From positions 1,488,001 through 1,552,000 of the forward strand of contig NZ_CP017561.2 in the NCBI RefSeq assembly GCF_001865575.2: a stretch of 64,000 bases of DNA, written 5' to 3'. The stretch is from Paraburkholderia sprentiae WSM5005 (GTDB lineage: Bacteria > Pseudomonadota > Gammaproteobacteria > Burkholderiales > Burkholderiaceae). How positions within the stretch are numbered: the stretch's first letter is position 1; each line of letters begins with the position of its first letter. Positions 53,737-63,150 of this stretch are shown piece by piece. The translations under genes were made by a program, and so were the position numbers. The notes beneath the pieces are model-generated. The model made no database searches and was not told the DNA's origin. It was given only the letters and a program-made list of their open reading frames with translations.

Positions 53737-56220
53737 ATGGCAGTGTCGAGCGGCACCGGACGACGGATCGCAAAAATCCTTGCATGGCTGCTGGCGGCGC
53801 TCGTGATCCTGATCGTCGCGCTCGTCATCTTCATCCTGACCTTCGACTGGAACCGCGCACGGCCTTATATCGACGACAAGGTCAGCCAGGCGATCGGCCG
53901 GCCGTTCGCGATCAACGGCGATCTGAAAGTGGGCTTGCGTCATCCTGTCGGCGAAACCGGCTGGCGCGGCTGGGTGCCCTGGCCGCGCTTCTCGGCGGCC
54001 AACATCACGATCGGCAATCCCGACTGGACCAAACACCCGCAGTTCGCGACGCTCGACGAAATCGACTTCGAGGTCGAGGTGCTGCCGCTGCTCGCGCACG
54101 ACATCGTGATTCCGGCGATCAATCTCGTGAATCCGTCGGTCGATGTCGAGCGTCTGCTCGACGGACGCAATAACTGGACCTTCAAGCTGCCGTCCTCGAG
54201 CGGACCGTCCGAGTGGAAGCTCGATCTGCACGATATCGCGTTCGCGAAGGGCAATATCGCGCTGTCGGATCAGCAGAAGAAGATCGAGCTGCAGATCGTC
54301 GTCGATACACTCGGACAGCCGATCCCGATCGGCGACGCGCTCAAGCAGCAGGAGGCGGCCTCGCGCAGCGCGTCGGCGCAGGCGATCGGCCGCGCGGGCG
54401 CGAGCAAGCTGGCCGCGCAGGCCGAGGCGCAGGCGGCCTCGGAGGCGAAGGCGGCTTCCGCCGCGGCGGCTTATGAAGCGGCAGCTCAGGCGTCGGGCGC
54501 CTCGGGCGCATCCGCCACGTCAGGCGCGGCCGTGAGTTCCGGCGCGCTCGCGACCAGCGGCGCCGCCGCGCCAGCCGAAACCGCCAGCGGGAGCGCCGCC
54601 CCCGCCGCGGCTGTATCGGGGGCGAGCGGCAGCGCAGCTGGCGCCACACGCGCGACGCCGCTTTATGCGATCGCCTGGACCGCCAAGGGCACGTATAACC
54701 GCGCGCCGATGTCGGGCAGCGGCAAGCTCGGCGGCGTGCTCGCGCTGCAGGATACGAACCGGCCGTTCCCGGTGCAGGCCGACCTCAAAGCCGGCGACCT
54801 GCATATTGCCTTCGTCGGTACGATCACCGATCCGGCGCATCTCGCGGCGCTCGATCTGCGTCTCTGGCTGCAGGGCAACAGCATGGCGCGGCTGTATACG
54901 CTGACCGGCGTGACCTTGCCCGAGACCCCGCCGTACGCGACCGAGGGTCATTTGATCGGCCGGTTCAAATCGAGCGGCAACGTGTTCACGTATGAAAACT
55001 TTACAGGCCGGGTCGGCGGCAGCGATCTCAATGGTTCGTTGACCTACACTGCGCGCAAGCCGCGTCCGCTGTTGCAGGGGGAACTCGAGTCGCACTTGTT
55101 GCAGTTCTCCGATCTCGCGCCGGTGATCGGTGCCGATTCGAACAAGAGCAAGGCGAAGCGCGGCGACGCGGTCGCGCAGCCGAGCAACCGCGCGCTGCCG
55201 GTCGAGGAGTTCCGCACCGAGCGCTGGAAGGCGATCGACGCCGACGTCAAGTTCACCGGCCGGCGCATCGTCAAGAACGCGAACCTGCCGATCACGGATC
55301 TGTACACGCACGTGGTGATGACCGACGGCGTGCTGTCGCTGGTACCGCTGAAGTTCGGCGTCGCGGGCGGCTCGCTCGCGTCGGACATTCATCTGGATGG
55401 CAGCGCGGCGCCGCTCAAAGGCCGCTTCGCGATGTCGGCGCGGCACGTCAAGCTGAAGCAATTGTTCCCGACCTTCAAGACGATGCAGAGCGCGCTGGGC
55501 GAGATCAACGGCGATGCGTCGCTGTCGGCGACCGGCAATTCGCCGGCGGCGCTCGCGGCGACCTCGAACGGCGAGTTGAAGGCGCTCGTGACCGAAGGCA
55601 CCGTGAGCCGTCTGTTGATGGAGGCCGCCGGGCTCAACGTCGCGAACGTCGTCTATGAAAAGCTGTTCGGCACGAACGACGTGAAGATCAACTGCGCGGC
55701 CGCCGATTTCGTCGCCACCGACGGCGTGCTCGAAGCACGCGTGTTCGCGCTCGACACCGGCGACGCGGTGATCAACATCGACGGTCACGTGAATCTGCGC
55801 GACGAGACCATGGACCTGGGCGTGCATCCGCATACGAAGGGCTTTCGGGTGTTTTCGCTGCGCTCGCCGCTGTACGTGAAGGGCACCTTCAAGGATCCGC
55901 ACGTCGGCGTCAATGCGGCGGCGCTCGCGTTGCGCGGCGGCGCGGCGGTCGGGCTCGGGCTGATCAATCCGTTCGCGGCGCTGATCCCGCTGCTCGCGCC
56001 GAGCAACAACAAGCCGCTGCCGTGTGCGCGATTGCTCGCGCAAGTGCGGCAGGCGCCGAAGGCGCCCCCGCCGGGCGTGAAGCAAGCGCCGAAGGCGCCG
56101 ATGTCGCTGGAGGGCGCGCCGGTCAACAAGTCTTCAGCCGGTGCGTCGTCGCCCGCCGCGGTGGAGCGCAAGCCCGCGACGCCGTCGCCGGCGAGCGCGG
56201 CCGAATACAAGGGCAGCTGA
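53737..56220 (+). CDS. AsmA family protein with Ala/Ser-rich insertion
   Basis: The 827-residue protein has one N-terminal membrane anchor (ILAWLLAALVILIVALVIFIL, about 14-36) and a periplasmic AsmA N-terminal domain (FDWNRARPYIDDKVSQAIGRPFAINGDLKV). The AsmA C-terminal region is about 480-730 (NGDASLSATGNSPAALAATSNGELKALV, INIDGHVNLRDETMDLGVHPHTKGF). AsmA proteins are thought to bridge the membranes for phospholipid transport. Residues 205-305 are a low-complexity Ala/Ser/Gly insert, and the last 70 are Pro/Ala/Lys-rich. GGAG precedes the ATG. Confidence 0.9.
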   Translation: MAVSSGTGRRIAKILAWLLAALVILIVALVIFILTFDWNRARPYIDDKVSQAIGRPFAINGDLKVGLRHPVGETGWRGWVPWPRFSAANITIGNPDWTKHPQFATLDEIDFEVEVLPLLAHDIVIPAINLVNPSVDVERLLDGRNNWTFKLPSSSGPSEWKLDLHDIAFAKGNIALSDQQKKIELQIVVDTLGQPIPIGDALKQQEAASRSASAQAIGRAGASKLAAQAEAQAASEAKAASAAAAYEAAAQASGASGASATSGAAVSSGALATSGAAAPAETASGSAAPAAAVSGASGSAAGATRATPLYAIAWTAKGTYNRAPMSGSGKLGGVLALQDTNRPFPVQADLKAGDLHIAFVGTITDPAHLAALDLRLWLQGNSMARLYTLTGVTLPETPPYATEGHLIGRFKSSGNVFTYENFTGRVGGSDLNGSLTYTARKPRPLLQGELESHLLQFSDLAPVIGADSNKSKAKRGDAVAQPSNRALPVEEFRTERWKAIDADVKFTGRRIVKNANLPITDLYTHVVMTDGVLSLVPLKFGVAGGSLASDIHLDGSAAPLKGRFAMSARHVKLKQLFPTFKTMQSALGEINGDASLSATGNSPAALAATSNGELKALVTEGTVSRLLMEAAGLNVANVVYEKLFGTNDVKINCAAADFVATDGVLEARVFALDTGDAVINIDGHVNLRDETMDLGVHPHTKGFRVFSLRSPLYVKGTFKDPHVGVNAAALALRGGAAVGLGLINPFAALIPLLAPSNNKPLPCARLLAQVRQAPKAPPPGVKQAPKAPMSLEGAPVNKSSAGASSPAAVERKPATPSPASAAEYKGS

Positions 56221-56325
56221 TGCGCGTCGATGATGCGATCGTCGAATCACGGCACGATGCCGCGCGATGCACTGCGCGCGGTGGCCGTCGAGCCAGGGTT
56301 GGAATGAAGCGAAGAGAACGACCCG

Positions 56326-56354
56326 TCAGTAACCCTGAACTTCAGGGTGGCTGA
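56326..56354. terminator. Hairpin between converging asmA-like and unknown genes
   Basis: ACCCTGAA and TTCAGGGT face each other around one base. The stem is prolonged by TCAG / CTGA beyond a 2-base mismatch. There is no T-run, so termination is only probable. Confidence 0.4.
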
Positions 56355-56360
56355 TCGCCG

Positions 56361-56852
56361 CTATCTGAGCGAGCGCGGTGTTGCATCACCGGACGCGTCC
56401 TGGCGACGCACGCCGCGGCGCGTGCCGATCCGCGTCGCACCGAACTCCGTCAGGATCTTGCTGCGCGCACGGCTCGCGAACACGAGGAAGCCGAAGCCGT
56501 CGGCCTCGTACCAGTAGCCGCCGTTCTCGAGACCGTCGAGCGGCTGCTCCAGCGCGTTGGTAATGGATTCGATGCAGCGCCGCCGTAATTCGGCGGGTGC
56601 GGGGTAGGGTGGCTGCGCGCCGCGCACACTGCATAGAAGCACGTCGAGTCCGGGCAGCACGTGGGCATAGAGCACCGGTTCGTCCTGCGCGCGAGCCCGC
56701 GCGATCTTCGTGTCGAGTTGGCCGAACGGCTTGAAATGCCGCAGAACCGCGAGGAACGACTCGTCGCCGTCCACCTTCGCGCGTCGACGCTTTTTCGGGA
56801 AGGACATAAAAATTCGCCTGAAAAAGAATTGCAAGAAACGCTGCGTCCTCAT
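56361..56852 (-). CDS. Small basic protein of unknown function
   Basis: The 163-residue protein has an arginine/phenylalanine-rich N-terminus (MRTQRFLQFFFRRIF, then FPKKRRRAKVDGDE). The core may be globular (ESFLAVLRHFKPFGQLDTKIARARAQDEPVLYAHVLPGLDVLLCSVRG, then GGYWYEADGFGFLVFASRARSKIL). I do not recognise the family. The start at 56852 has GGGAG 8 bases upstream and leaves a 30-base leader from the predicted promoter; ATG 56807 (MSFPKKRRR) is an alternative. It converges on the AsmA gene. Confidence 0.6.
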   Translation of the reverse strand: MRTQRFLQFFFRRIFMSFPKKRRRAKVDGDESFLAVLRHFKPFGQLDTKIARARAQDEPVLYAHVLPGLDVLLCSVRGAQPPYPAPAELRRRCIESITNALEQPLDGLENGGYWYEADGFGFLVFASRARSKILTEFGATRIGTRRGVRRQDASGDATPRSLR

Positions 56853-57235
56853 GCGACCACTCCCGGCTTTGGCGCGCCGCACGTCGATCTTTTATAGCAT
56901 ACGACAAGGCCGGATTCACGATGATTCGACGCTGCCGCATCGCCCCACCGCCTTCCGCACGAATCATGCCGAACCGCCTCGCCGCGCGCATTTGCATCCC
57001 AGCACACCTGTCTCCATCATAGACGCAGGCGGCGCGGAAAAAACATCCCATCCCAATAAAAAAGTCATTTTTGTGTGGTCGAACGCTTGCTGGCGCGCCG
57101 TTGAAATATCCGCCATTCACGTCGATAATGGCCCGTCTGGCCGCGCTGTGCGCGCCTTCGAGGGCGCGACGGGTATGCGCGAGCCCCGCCGTTCGAGTGA
57201 CAGCCTGATCGCAGCCTGAACGCCCTGACGGAACC
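56853..57235. other. Divergent intergenic region before the sensor-kinase cluster
   Basis: About 380 bases hold the promoter of the unknown gene (56891-56919) and an AT-rich patch around 57050-57075 (AATAAAAAAGTCATTTTTG). No coding frame with a credible start is seen. A promoter for the kinase gene was not identified. Confidence 0.5.
56891..56919 (-). promoter_or_regulatory. Putative promoter of the small basic protein gene
   Basis: On the minus strand GTGAAT (56919-56914) precedes TATAAA (56896-56891) by 17 bases. The expected mRNA start is near 56884. Confidence 0.45.
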
Positions 57236-58846
57236 ATGAAACTATTCACCAAAGGCCTGCTGCTGATCGCGATACCGAGCGCGGTCGAACTCGCGCTGCT
57301 CGGGGCCGTCTTCGATTCGCAGCAGCGGACCGCGCAGGCCGCGCGATGGGTCGATAACAGCAAGCAGATCCTCTATCAGTCGTCGGCCATCGTCGATCCG
57401 CTGCTGCGCCAGGCCGCGCGCGTGCGCACCGCGATGGTGACGGGCAACGCATCGCTGATCGACCGCCCCGCCGTGTGGATCGACCTGAACGACCGGCTCG
57501 CGAAGCTCGATGCGCTCGTCGCCGAAACACCGGGCCAGGCTGAGCGCGTACGCAGCATGCGGCGCGCGATCGACGCATATCGTCAACAAAGTGTCGCGAT
57601 CTCGCAGGCGTTACGCGAGGGCCGCAGTCTACGCCCCTATATCGCGCTCGAAACCGGCGCGTTGCCGGAGCAGATCGCCGTGTTCCGCGAGGAGCTGGCG
57701 CAGTTCGGCGCGGCGGCCTCGGAGCTCGACGCCGAGCGCTCGACCGCGCTTGGCGAGCGGCGCGAGCTTCAGCAGCGTGCGCTGATCGCCGCGGTGTTCG
57801 GCTCGATGCTGATCTGGGCGATTACCGCCTTCGTGTTCGCGCGTGGCATCGGCCAGCGCCTCGAAGTGCTGACCGATAACGCCGAGCGGCTAGGCAGCAG
57901 CCGTCCGCTCGCGGCGCCGTTGTCGGGCAGCGACGAAATCGCCGCGCTCGACACGGTGCTGCATCAGACCGATGCGCGGCTGCGCGAGGCCGAAGCGGGG
58001 CAGCAGGCGTTGAAGACGGAGCTCGAAGCACGCGCGCGCGAGCTGGCATCGGTCAATGAGGCATTGCGCCAGGAAACGCAGGACAACGAGATGTTCATCG
58101 ATAGCGTGTCGCACGACCTGCGCTCGCCGCTCGTCAATCTGCAGGGGTTTTCGAACGAGCTGCACGTGTCGTGCGACGAACTCGACGGCCTCGTCGGGCA
58201 GGCTCGTCTGCCTGCCAACGAACAGCGGCGCATCACGCAGATCCTCGATGGCGACGCGCGCGAGTCGCTGCACTATCTACACACCGCGGTCGCTCGCGCG
58301 GCGGCGATCATCGATGCGCTGTTGCGTATCTCGCGCGCGGGACGGCTCGAATACCAGTGGCAGCGGGTCAGCGTCGGGCGCGCGGTGGCGCGCGTCGTCG
58401 ATGCGCTGCAAGGCACGATCGAGCAGCGCGCGGCGAGCGTCATGGTGCGCGAGCTGCCGCCCGCATGGGGCGATCCGGCGGCGGTCGAACAGATTTTCAG
58501 CAACCTGATCGGCAATGCGCTGACTTTCCTCGATCCGGCGCGCCGCGGACGCATCGAGGTCGGCGCGCTCGAGCCCGAACCCGTCGATGAAAGCGAGCCG
58601 CGCGCGGTCCGGATGCGCACCTATTACGTCCGCGATAACGGGCTCGGCATTCCGGCCGCGTATCTGTCGAAGGTGTTTCGCGCGTTCCAGCGTCTGCATG
58701 GGGACGTCGCGAGCGGCGAGGGCATCGGCCTCGCGGTGGTGCGGCGCACCGTCGAACGGCACGGCGGGCGTGTTTGGGTCGAATCGGCCGAAGGCGCGGG
58801 ATCGACTTTTTTCGTGGTGCTGCCCGAGCAGCCGGTGCGCCTCTGA
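57236..58846 (+). CDS. CHASE3-type membrane sensor histidine kinase
   Basis: The 536-residue kinase has a first membrane helix (3-25) and a periplasmic helical CHASE3-like sensor (about 27-180). A second helix follows (about 183-202), then HAMP and a coiled coil (to about 285). The HisKA box FIDSVSHDLRSPL has phospho-His293, and the ATPase domain has NLIGNALTF, DNGLGIP, GEGIGLAVV and GSTFFV motifs. The DNGLGIP... FQRLHG... GIGLA style is that of kinases paired with Rcp1-like receivers. Such a receiver gene follows 80 bases downstream. The signal is unknown. Confidence 0.92.
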   Translation: MKLFTKGLLLIAIPSAVELALLGAVFDSQQRTAQAARWVDNSKQILYQSSAIVDPLLRQAARVRTAMVTGNASLIDRPAVWIDLNDRLAKLDALVAETPGQAERVRSMRRAIDAYRQQSVAISQALREGRSLRPYIALETGALPEQIAVFREELAQFGAAASELDAERSTALGERRELQQRALIAAVFGSMLIWAITAFVFARGIGQRLEVLTDNAERLGSSRPLAAPLSGSDEIAALDTVLHQTDARLREAEAGQQALKTELEARARELASVNEALRQETQDNEMFIDSVSHDLRSPLVNLQGFSNELHVSCDELDGLVGQARLPANEQRRITQILDGDARESLHYLHTAVARAAAIIDALLRISRAGRLEYQWQRVSVGRAVARVVDALQGTIEQRAASVMVRELPPAWGDPAAVEQIFSNLIGNALTFLDPARRGRIEVGALEPEPVDESEPRAVRMRTYYVRDNGLGIPAAYLSKVFRAFQRLHGDVASGEGIGLAVVRRTVERHGGRVWVESAEGAGSTFFVVLPEQPVRL

Positions 58847-58926
58847 GCGAGGCGCATGCCGGCGCGAGAGGGGCCGCTGCCAGCCGACCGGCGGCGCGGA
58901 TGACGAATCGTTAGCACGGAGAGCTT

Positions 58927-59418
58927 ATGAATCACGCGCAAACGGTCAGCATCGTTCTGATCGAAGACGACGATGGCCACGCGACGCTCGTCGAGCGTAA
59001 TCTGCGCCGCGCCGGCGTGTCGAACCGCTTCGTGCGCTTTCGCGACGGCCAGCAGGCGCTCGATTACTTCTTCGGCCCCGCGCCCGCGCAGCCGTTGAGC
59101 GATGCCGACGGTCGTCCGTATCCGCCGCGCGAGAATCTGGCGAATTTCGTCGTGCTGCTCGATCTGAAGATGCCGCGCGTCGATGGCGTCGAGGTACTGC
59201 GGCGGCTGAAGGAAGCCCCCGAGACGGCGGCCGTGCCGGTGATCGTGCTGACCACCACGGACGACCCGCGCGAAATTGCGCGTTGCTACGAGCTCGGTTG
59301 CAACGTCTATATCTGCAAACCGGTCGAATATGATGCGTTCATCGAAGCCGTGCGCCGGCTTGGTTTTTTCCTGCAAGTGGTCAAGCTGCCGGCGGGGTAT
59401 CGGCTCGGCCCGCCCTGA
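58927..59418 (+). CDS. Stand-alone response regulator receiver (Rcp1-like)
   Basis: The 163-residue protein is a single receiver domain. Acidic residues EDDD (about 13-16) bind metal, Asp79 is the phosphoacceptor (LLDLKMPRVDG), then TTDD and CKPVEYDAF. It has the Rcp1-type inserted loop (FGPAPAQPLSDADGRPYPPRENL) between helix 2 and strand 3 and no output domain. It probably shuttles phosphate between the two kinases on either side, or acts by protein contact. GGAGAG precedes the ATG. Confidence 0.93.
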   Translation: MNHAQTVSIVLIEDDDGHATLVERNLRRAGVSNRFVRFRDGQQALDYFFGPAPAQPLSDADGRPYPPRENLANFVVLLDLKMPRVDGVEVLRRLKEAPETAAVPVIVLTTTDDPREIARCYELGCNVYICKPVEYDAFIEAVRRLGFFLQVVKLPAGYRLGPP

Positions 59419-59477
59419 AGCTGTCCGAAAGCCGTTCATGACAACATAAGCACTGAACTCAGCCAGAGAGCACCTGC

Positions 59478-61451
59478 ATGACCGAAGAAGTGTCCATCCC
59501 GCACGCCGCGTATGTGCTCGTCGTCGATGACGACGAGGGCATCCTGCGGCTCGCGCGCAAGTCGCTCGAACGCGCCGGCTGCCGGGTGGCGATCTGCGCC
59601 GGTGTCGAAGCGGCCCGTGATCACCTCGCGAGCGGCCGCCCCGATCTGCTGGTACTCGACTATCAGCTGAGCGGGCCGGAGACCGGGCTCGACTTCTTCC
59701 GGCGTCTGCGCGCGGAGGGCGTGCGCGTTCCGGCGATCCTCGTGACCGGCTTCACCGACGAATCGCGCGTGATCGACGCACTGCGCGCGGGCGTGTCCGA
59801 CGTGGTGCCGAAGTCCGGCGACTATCTCGACTATCTGCCGGAGGCCGTGGAGCGCGTGCTGTCGCAGGTGCGGCTGCAACGCGCGTCCGACGAAGCGCTG
59901 CTGCTGCGCGATCGCGAGCTCCATTACCGTACGCTGTCCGAGGCCTTGCCGCATCTCGTGCTGACCTGCGACGCGGCCGGCGATTGCGACTTCCAGTCGA
60001 AGCAGTGGTACGACTACACCGGCTTGCCCGAGCACGCGTTGCACGGTCTCGCGTGGCTCAACGCCGTGCACCCCGACGATCGCGAGCAGGTCCGTCAAAG
60101 CTGGTTGAAAGCGGTCGCGAGCCGCAGCGGCGACTATCGGCACGAGCTGCGGATTCGTCGCCACGACGGCGAGTACCGCTGGTTCGACGTGCGGGTGGTC
60201 GCGATGCGCGACGCCGATGGCAACGTCAGCAAATGGTTCGGCAGTTGCACCGACATCCATTCGCAGCGCGAGGCGATCGCAGAGCGCGAGCGGCTGCTCG
60301 AGTCCGAGCAGGCCGCGCGCCAGGCCGCCGAAGAAGCGAATCGCGCAAAGGACCGCTTTCTCGCGATGCTGTCACACGAATTGCGCACGCCGCTTACGCC
60401 GGTGCTCGCGGGCGCGAGCGTGCTGGAGATGATCCCCGAACTGCCCGAGCAGGCGCGCGCGAGCGTGCGCATGATCCGCCGCAACGTCGAGCTGGAGGCG
60501 CGGCTGATCGACGATCTGCTCGACCTGACGCGGGTCGCGAACGGCAAGCTGCGATTGTCGCTGGAGACCGTCGACGTGCACGAGGTAATCGACAGCGTGC
60601 TAGAACTCTTTCGCAGCGAAATCCAGGTCAAGCAGCAGGACGTGCATATCGACAAGCACGCGACCCATCACTACGTGCTCGCCGATCGCGCGCGCCTGCA
60701 GCAGATGCTGTGGAATCTGATTCGCAACGCCGCGAAGTTCACGCCGGACGGCGGCCATATTTACGTGCGCACGTGCGACGAACGCATGCACGTGCAGATC
60801 TCGGTCGAAGACACCGGCATCGGCATCGAGCCGGAGCAGATCGGCAAGCTGTTCAACGCGTTCGAGCAGGGCAATCAGAATATGACGCGGCAGTTCGGCG
60901 GGCTGGGCCTCGGTCTCGCGATCACGAAGGCTTTGACCGACGTGCACGGCGGCATCGTGACCGCGCAGAGCCCGGGTGCGCATTGCGGCGCGACCTTCAC
61001 GATCACGCTGCCGACCGCGGCCGCGCCGGCCGCCACTGTGCCGGTCATCGTGCCGAGCACCGTGCAGCCCGCGAGTCCGCTGACCGTGCTGCTGATCGAG
61101 GACCACGCCGATACCGCCGACGTGATGGCGCAATTGATGCGCGGGCTGGGTCATCAGGTGACGGTGGTCGGGCGCATCGACGATGCGCTGGCGGCCACGC
61201 AGTTGCAGACGTTCGATCTGGTCGTCAGCGATGTCGGGTTGCCGGATGGCACCGGCCTCGATTTCATCAAGGCATTTCGCGAACATTCCGAGGCGCCAGC
61301 CGTCGCGCTGACCGGCTTCGGCACCGACGAGGACGTGCGCCGTTGCTTGAGCGCGGGTTTTACGTCGCATCTAACCAAGCCTGTCAATTTCGGCCAGCTC
61401 GAGGCGACGATTGAAAGCGCGGCGCAATTGAAGGCGCGAAAGGGTGCGTAA
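59478..61451 (+). CDS. Hybrid sensor kinase, REC-PAS-HisKA-HATPase-REC
   Basis: This 657-residue soluble protein starts with a receiver (Asp61 in LLVLDYQL). A PAS/PAC sensor follows (about 148-270, WYDYTGLPEHALHGLAWLNAVHPDD), then the HisKA box FLAMLSHELRTPL with His300. The ATPase domain has NLIRNAAKFTP, DTGIGIEPEQI and QFGGLGLGLAI, and the second receiver has Asp585 (LVVSDVGLPDGTG). It has no membrane segment and no DNA-binding output. The receiver at both ends marks it as a phosphorelay node. It lies 59 bases after the stand-alone receiver. Confidence 0.93.
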   Translation: MTEEVSIPHAAYVLVVDDDEGILRLARKSLERAGCRVAICAGVEAARDHLASGRPDLLVLDYQLSGPETGLDFFRRLRAEGVRVPAILVTGFTDESRVIDALRAGVSDVVPKSGDYLDYLPEAVERVLSQVRLQRASDEALLLRDRELHYRTLSEALPHLVLTCDAAGDCDFQSKQWYDYTGLPEHALHGLAWLNAVHPDDREQVRQSWLKAVASRSGDYRHELRIRRHDGEYRWFDVRVVAMRDADGNVSKWFGSCTDIHSQREAIAERERLLESEQAARQAAEEANRAKDRFLAMLSHELRTPLTPVLAGASVLEMIPELPEQARASVRMIRRNVELEARLIDDLLDLTRVANGKLRLSLETVDVHEVIDSVLELFRSEIQVKQQDVHIDKHATHHYVLADRARLQQMLWNLIRNAAKFTPDGGHIYVRTCDERMHVQISVEDTGIGIEPEQIGKLFNAFEQGNQNMTRQFGGLGLGLAITKALTDVHGGIVTAQSPGAHCGATFTITLPTAAAPAATVPVIVPSTVQPASPLTVLLIEDHADTADVMAQLMRGLGHQVTVVGRIDDALAATQLQTFDLVVSDVGLPDGTGLDFIKAFREHSEAPAVALTGFGTDEDVRRCLSAGFTSHLTKPVNFGQLEATIESAAQLKARKGA

Positions 61452-61481
61452 GCCGAGCCTTAGCCGAGCTTTATCTGGCGA

Positions 61482-61928
61482 TTAACGCTGCTGTTCCTTT
61501 AGCGTATCGCGGATCTCGCGCAGCAGCAGCACGTCTTCCGGCGGGGGCGGGGCCGCAGCCGGCGCGGCTTCCGGCTCCTTGCGCAGATTGTTGATGAACT
61601 TGACCATCAGGAAAATGATGAACGCGAGAATGATGAAGTTGATCAGCACGGTAATGAACGAACCGTAGCCGATCACCGCCACGCCCGCCGTCTGCAGGTC
61701 TTTATACGATTCGGGGTTGCCTTTGTAAGTCGCCGGAATATGGCCGAGGCGAATGAACATATTGGAGAAATCGAGGCCGCCGGTAGCGAGCCCGACAATC
61801 GGCATGATCAGGTCTTTAACCACGGAATTGACAATGGTGGAAAATGCGCCGCCGATAATCACACCGACCGCCAGATCCATCACATTGCCTTTGAGGGCAA
61901 ATTCTTTAAACTCCTTGATCATGCTCAT
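61482..61928 (-). CDS. mscL: Large-conductance mechanosensitive channel MscL
   Basis: The 148-residue channel subunit starts [43 protein letters not shown], the amphipathic helix and pore helix TM1. TM2 follows ([23 protein letters not shown]) and a charged cytoplasmic helix ends in [14 protein letters not shown]. MscL opens under membrane tension to release solutes in hypo-osmotic shock. GGGGAGGTG is an excellent ribosome-binding site. It converges on the hybrid kinase, with 30 bases between stop codons and no terminator recognised. Confidence 0.97.
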   Translation of the reverse strand: MSMIKEFKEFALKGNVMDLAVGVIIGGAFSTIVNSVVKDLIMPIVGLATGGLDFSNMFIRLGHIPATYKGNPESYKDLQTAGVAVIGYGSFITVLINFIILAFIIFLMVKFINNLRKEPEAAPAAAPPPPEDVLLLREIRDTLKEQQR

Positions 61929-62029
61929 ATAAGCACCTCCCCAGATATGAATAGCCGAATCATACCAACCCGAAGCGGATAGGCTAGTGCTTTTAACCGC
62001 GATGCAACAAGTGCATTCGCTGCGCGTCG

Positions 62030-63064
62030 CTAATGAGGAAACTGTGACTCGCTATGACGCGCGCGCTCCAGATGCGCGGCAAAACTGACCGGATCGATAT
62101 TGGCACCGCATAGCAGCACGCCCACGCGTTTGCCCTGCAAGTGCTCGCGCAGCGGGCCGAGCAGTGCGGCGGTGGCGGCTGCGCAAGCGGGCTCGACCGC
62201 GAGCTTGAGCTGATTGAACAGGATCAGCATCGCCTCGCGCAACTGGTCGTCGGACACGGTCACGAGCCGATCGATATGGCGGCGGCACAGCTCGTAGCTG
62301 TATTGCTCCGTATGCGGCGACATCAGCGAATCGGCGATGCTGTACATATGGCCCATTTTGACCGTATGGTTGGCGGCAAAACTCTTGCACATCACATCGG
62401 AGCCTTCGGGTTCGACGCCGTACACGTGCACGTTCGGATTCGCGAGTCGCAGCGCGGTGGAGATTCCGGCCGCGAGTCCGCCGCCACCGATCGGCACGAT
62501 CACCGCTTCGAGGTCGGGCGTTTGCGTCACCCATTCGTAGCCGAGCGTGGCCGAGCCGAGCACCGTGCGATAGCCGTTGAACGGATGCACGAAATAGCGG
62601 CCTTCCTCGGCCTCGATGCCGCGCACCAGCTCGAACGCTTCGGCGAGATCTTCCGCATAGACGATCTCGGCGCCGTACTCGCGGCACAACGCGACGCGCG
62701 CCGGATTGGCCGCTCTGAACAGCACGACCTTCGCACTGACGCCGAGCCGCATCGCCGCATAGGCGAGCGCCACCGCATGATTGCCGCCCGACACGCAGGT
62801 GACGCCCGCGCTCTTTTGCGCCTCGTCGAGCGCGAGCAGGTTCGTGAATGCGCCGCGTGCCTTGAAGCTGCCGCCCGCCTGCAGCAGTTCGAACTTGAAA
62901 TTGACGACCGTGCCGTGCAGCGACGAGAAGTCGAGCCGGTCGAACACCGGCGTGCGCGCGACCCACGGCGTCAACGCGAAGTGCTGCGCGGCGATGTCGT
63001 CGAGCGTGGGGATCGGCTCGCCGTCGATGGTGTGATCCGTGTGCTGCGGCAAGGCGCTGGACAT
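62030..63064 (-). CDS. Threonine/serine dehydratase-like PLP enzyme
   Basis: The 344-residue fold-type II PLP enzyme has the Schiff-base Lys68 in [12 protein letters not shown]. The Asn-bearing loop [13 protein letters not shown] and phosphate-binding GGGGLAAGI follow. It lacks the C-terminal regulatory ACT region of biosynthetic IlvA, so it is closer to catabolic threonine dehydratase or serine racemase-like proteins. CGGAG precedes the start at 63064; a longer in-frame ATG (63205) would overlap argE. It is 86 bases after argE on the same strand. The substrate is not certain. Confidence 0.85.
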   Translation of the reverse strand: MSSALPQHTDHTIDGEPIPTLDDIAAQHFALTPWVARTPVFDRLDFSSLHGTVVNFKFELLQAGGSFKARGAFTNLLALDEAQKSAGVTCVSGGNHAVALAYAAMRLGVSAKVVLFRAANPARVALCREYGAEIVYAEDLAEAFELVRGIEAEEGRYFVHPFNGYRTVLGSATLGYEWVTQTPDLEAVIVPIGGGGLAAGISTALRLANPNVHVYGVEPEGSDVMCKSFAANHTVKMGHMYSIADSLMSPHTEQYSYELCRRHIDRLVTVSDDQLREAMLILFNQLKLAVEPACAAATAALLGPLREHLQGKRVGVLLCGANIDPVSFAAHLERARHSESQFPH

Positions 63065-63150
63065 GGCGGTCGCTCCGGAGTCGTCGATGTCGTTAAGACC
63101 CGTGGCGCGGCGCGCAGGTTCAGTGCTGCGCGCCGCTGCAACGAAATGGC

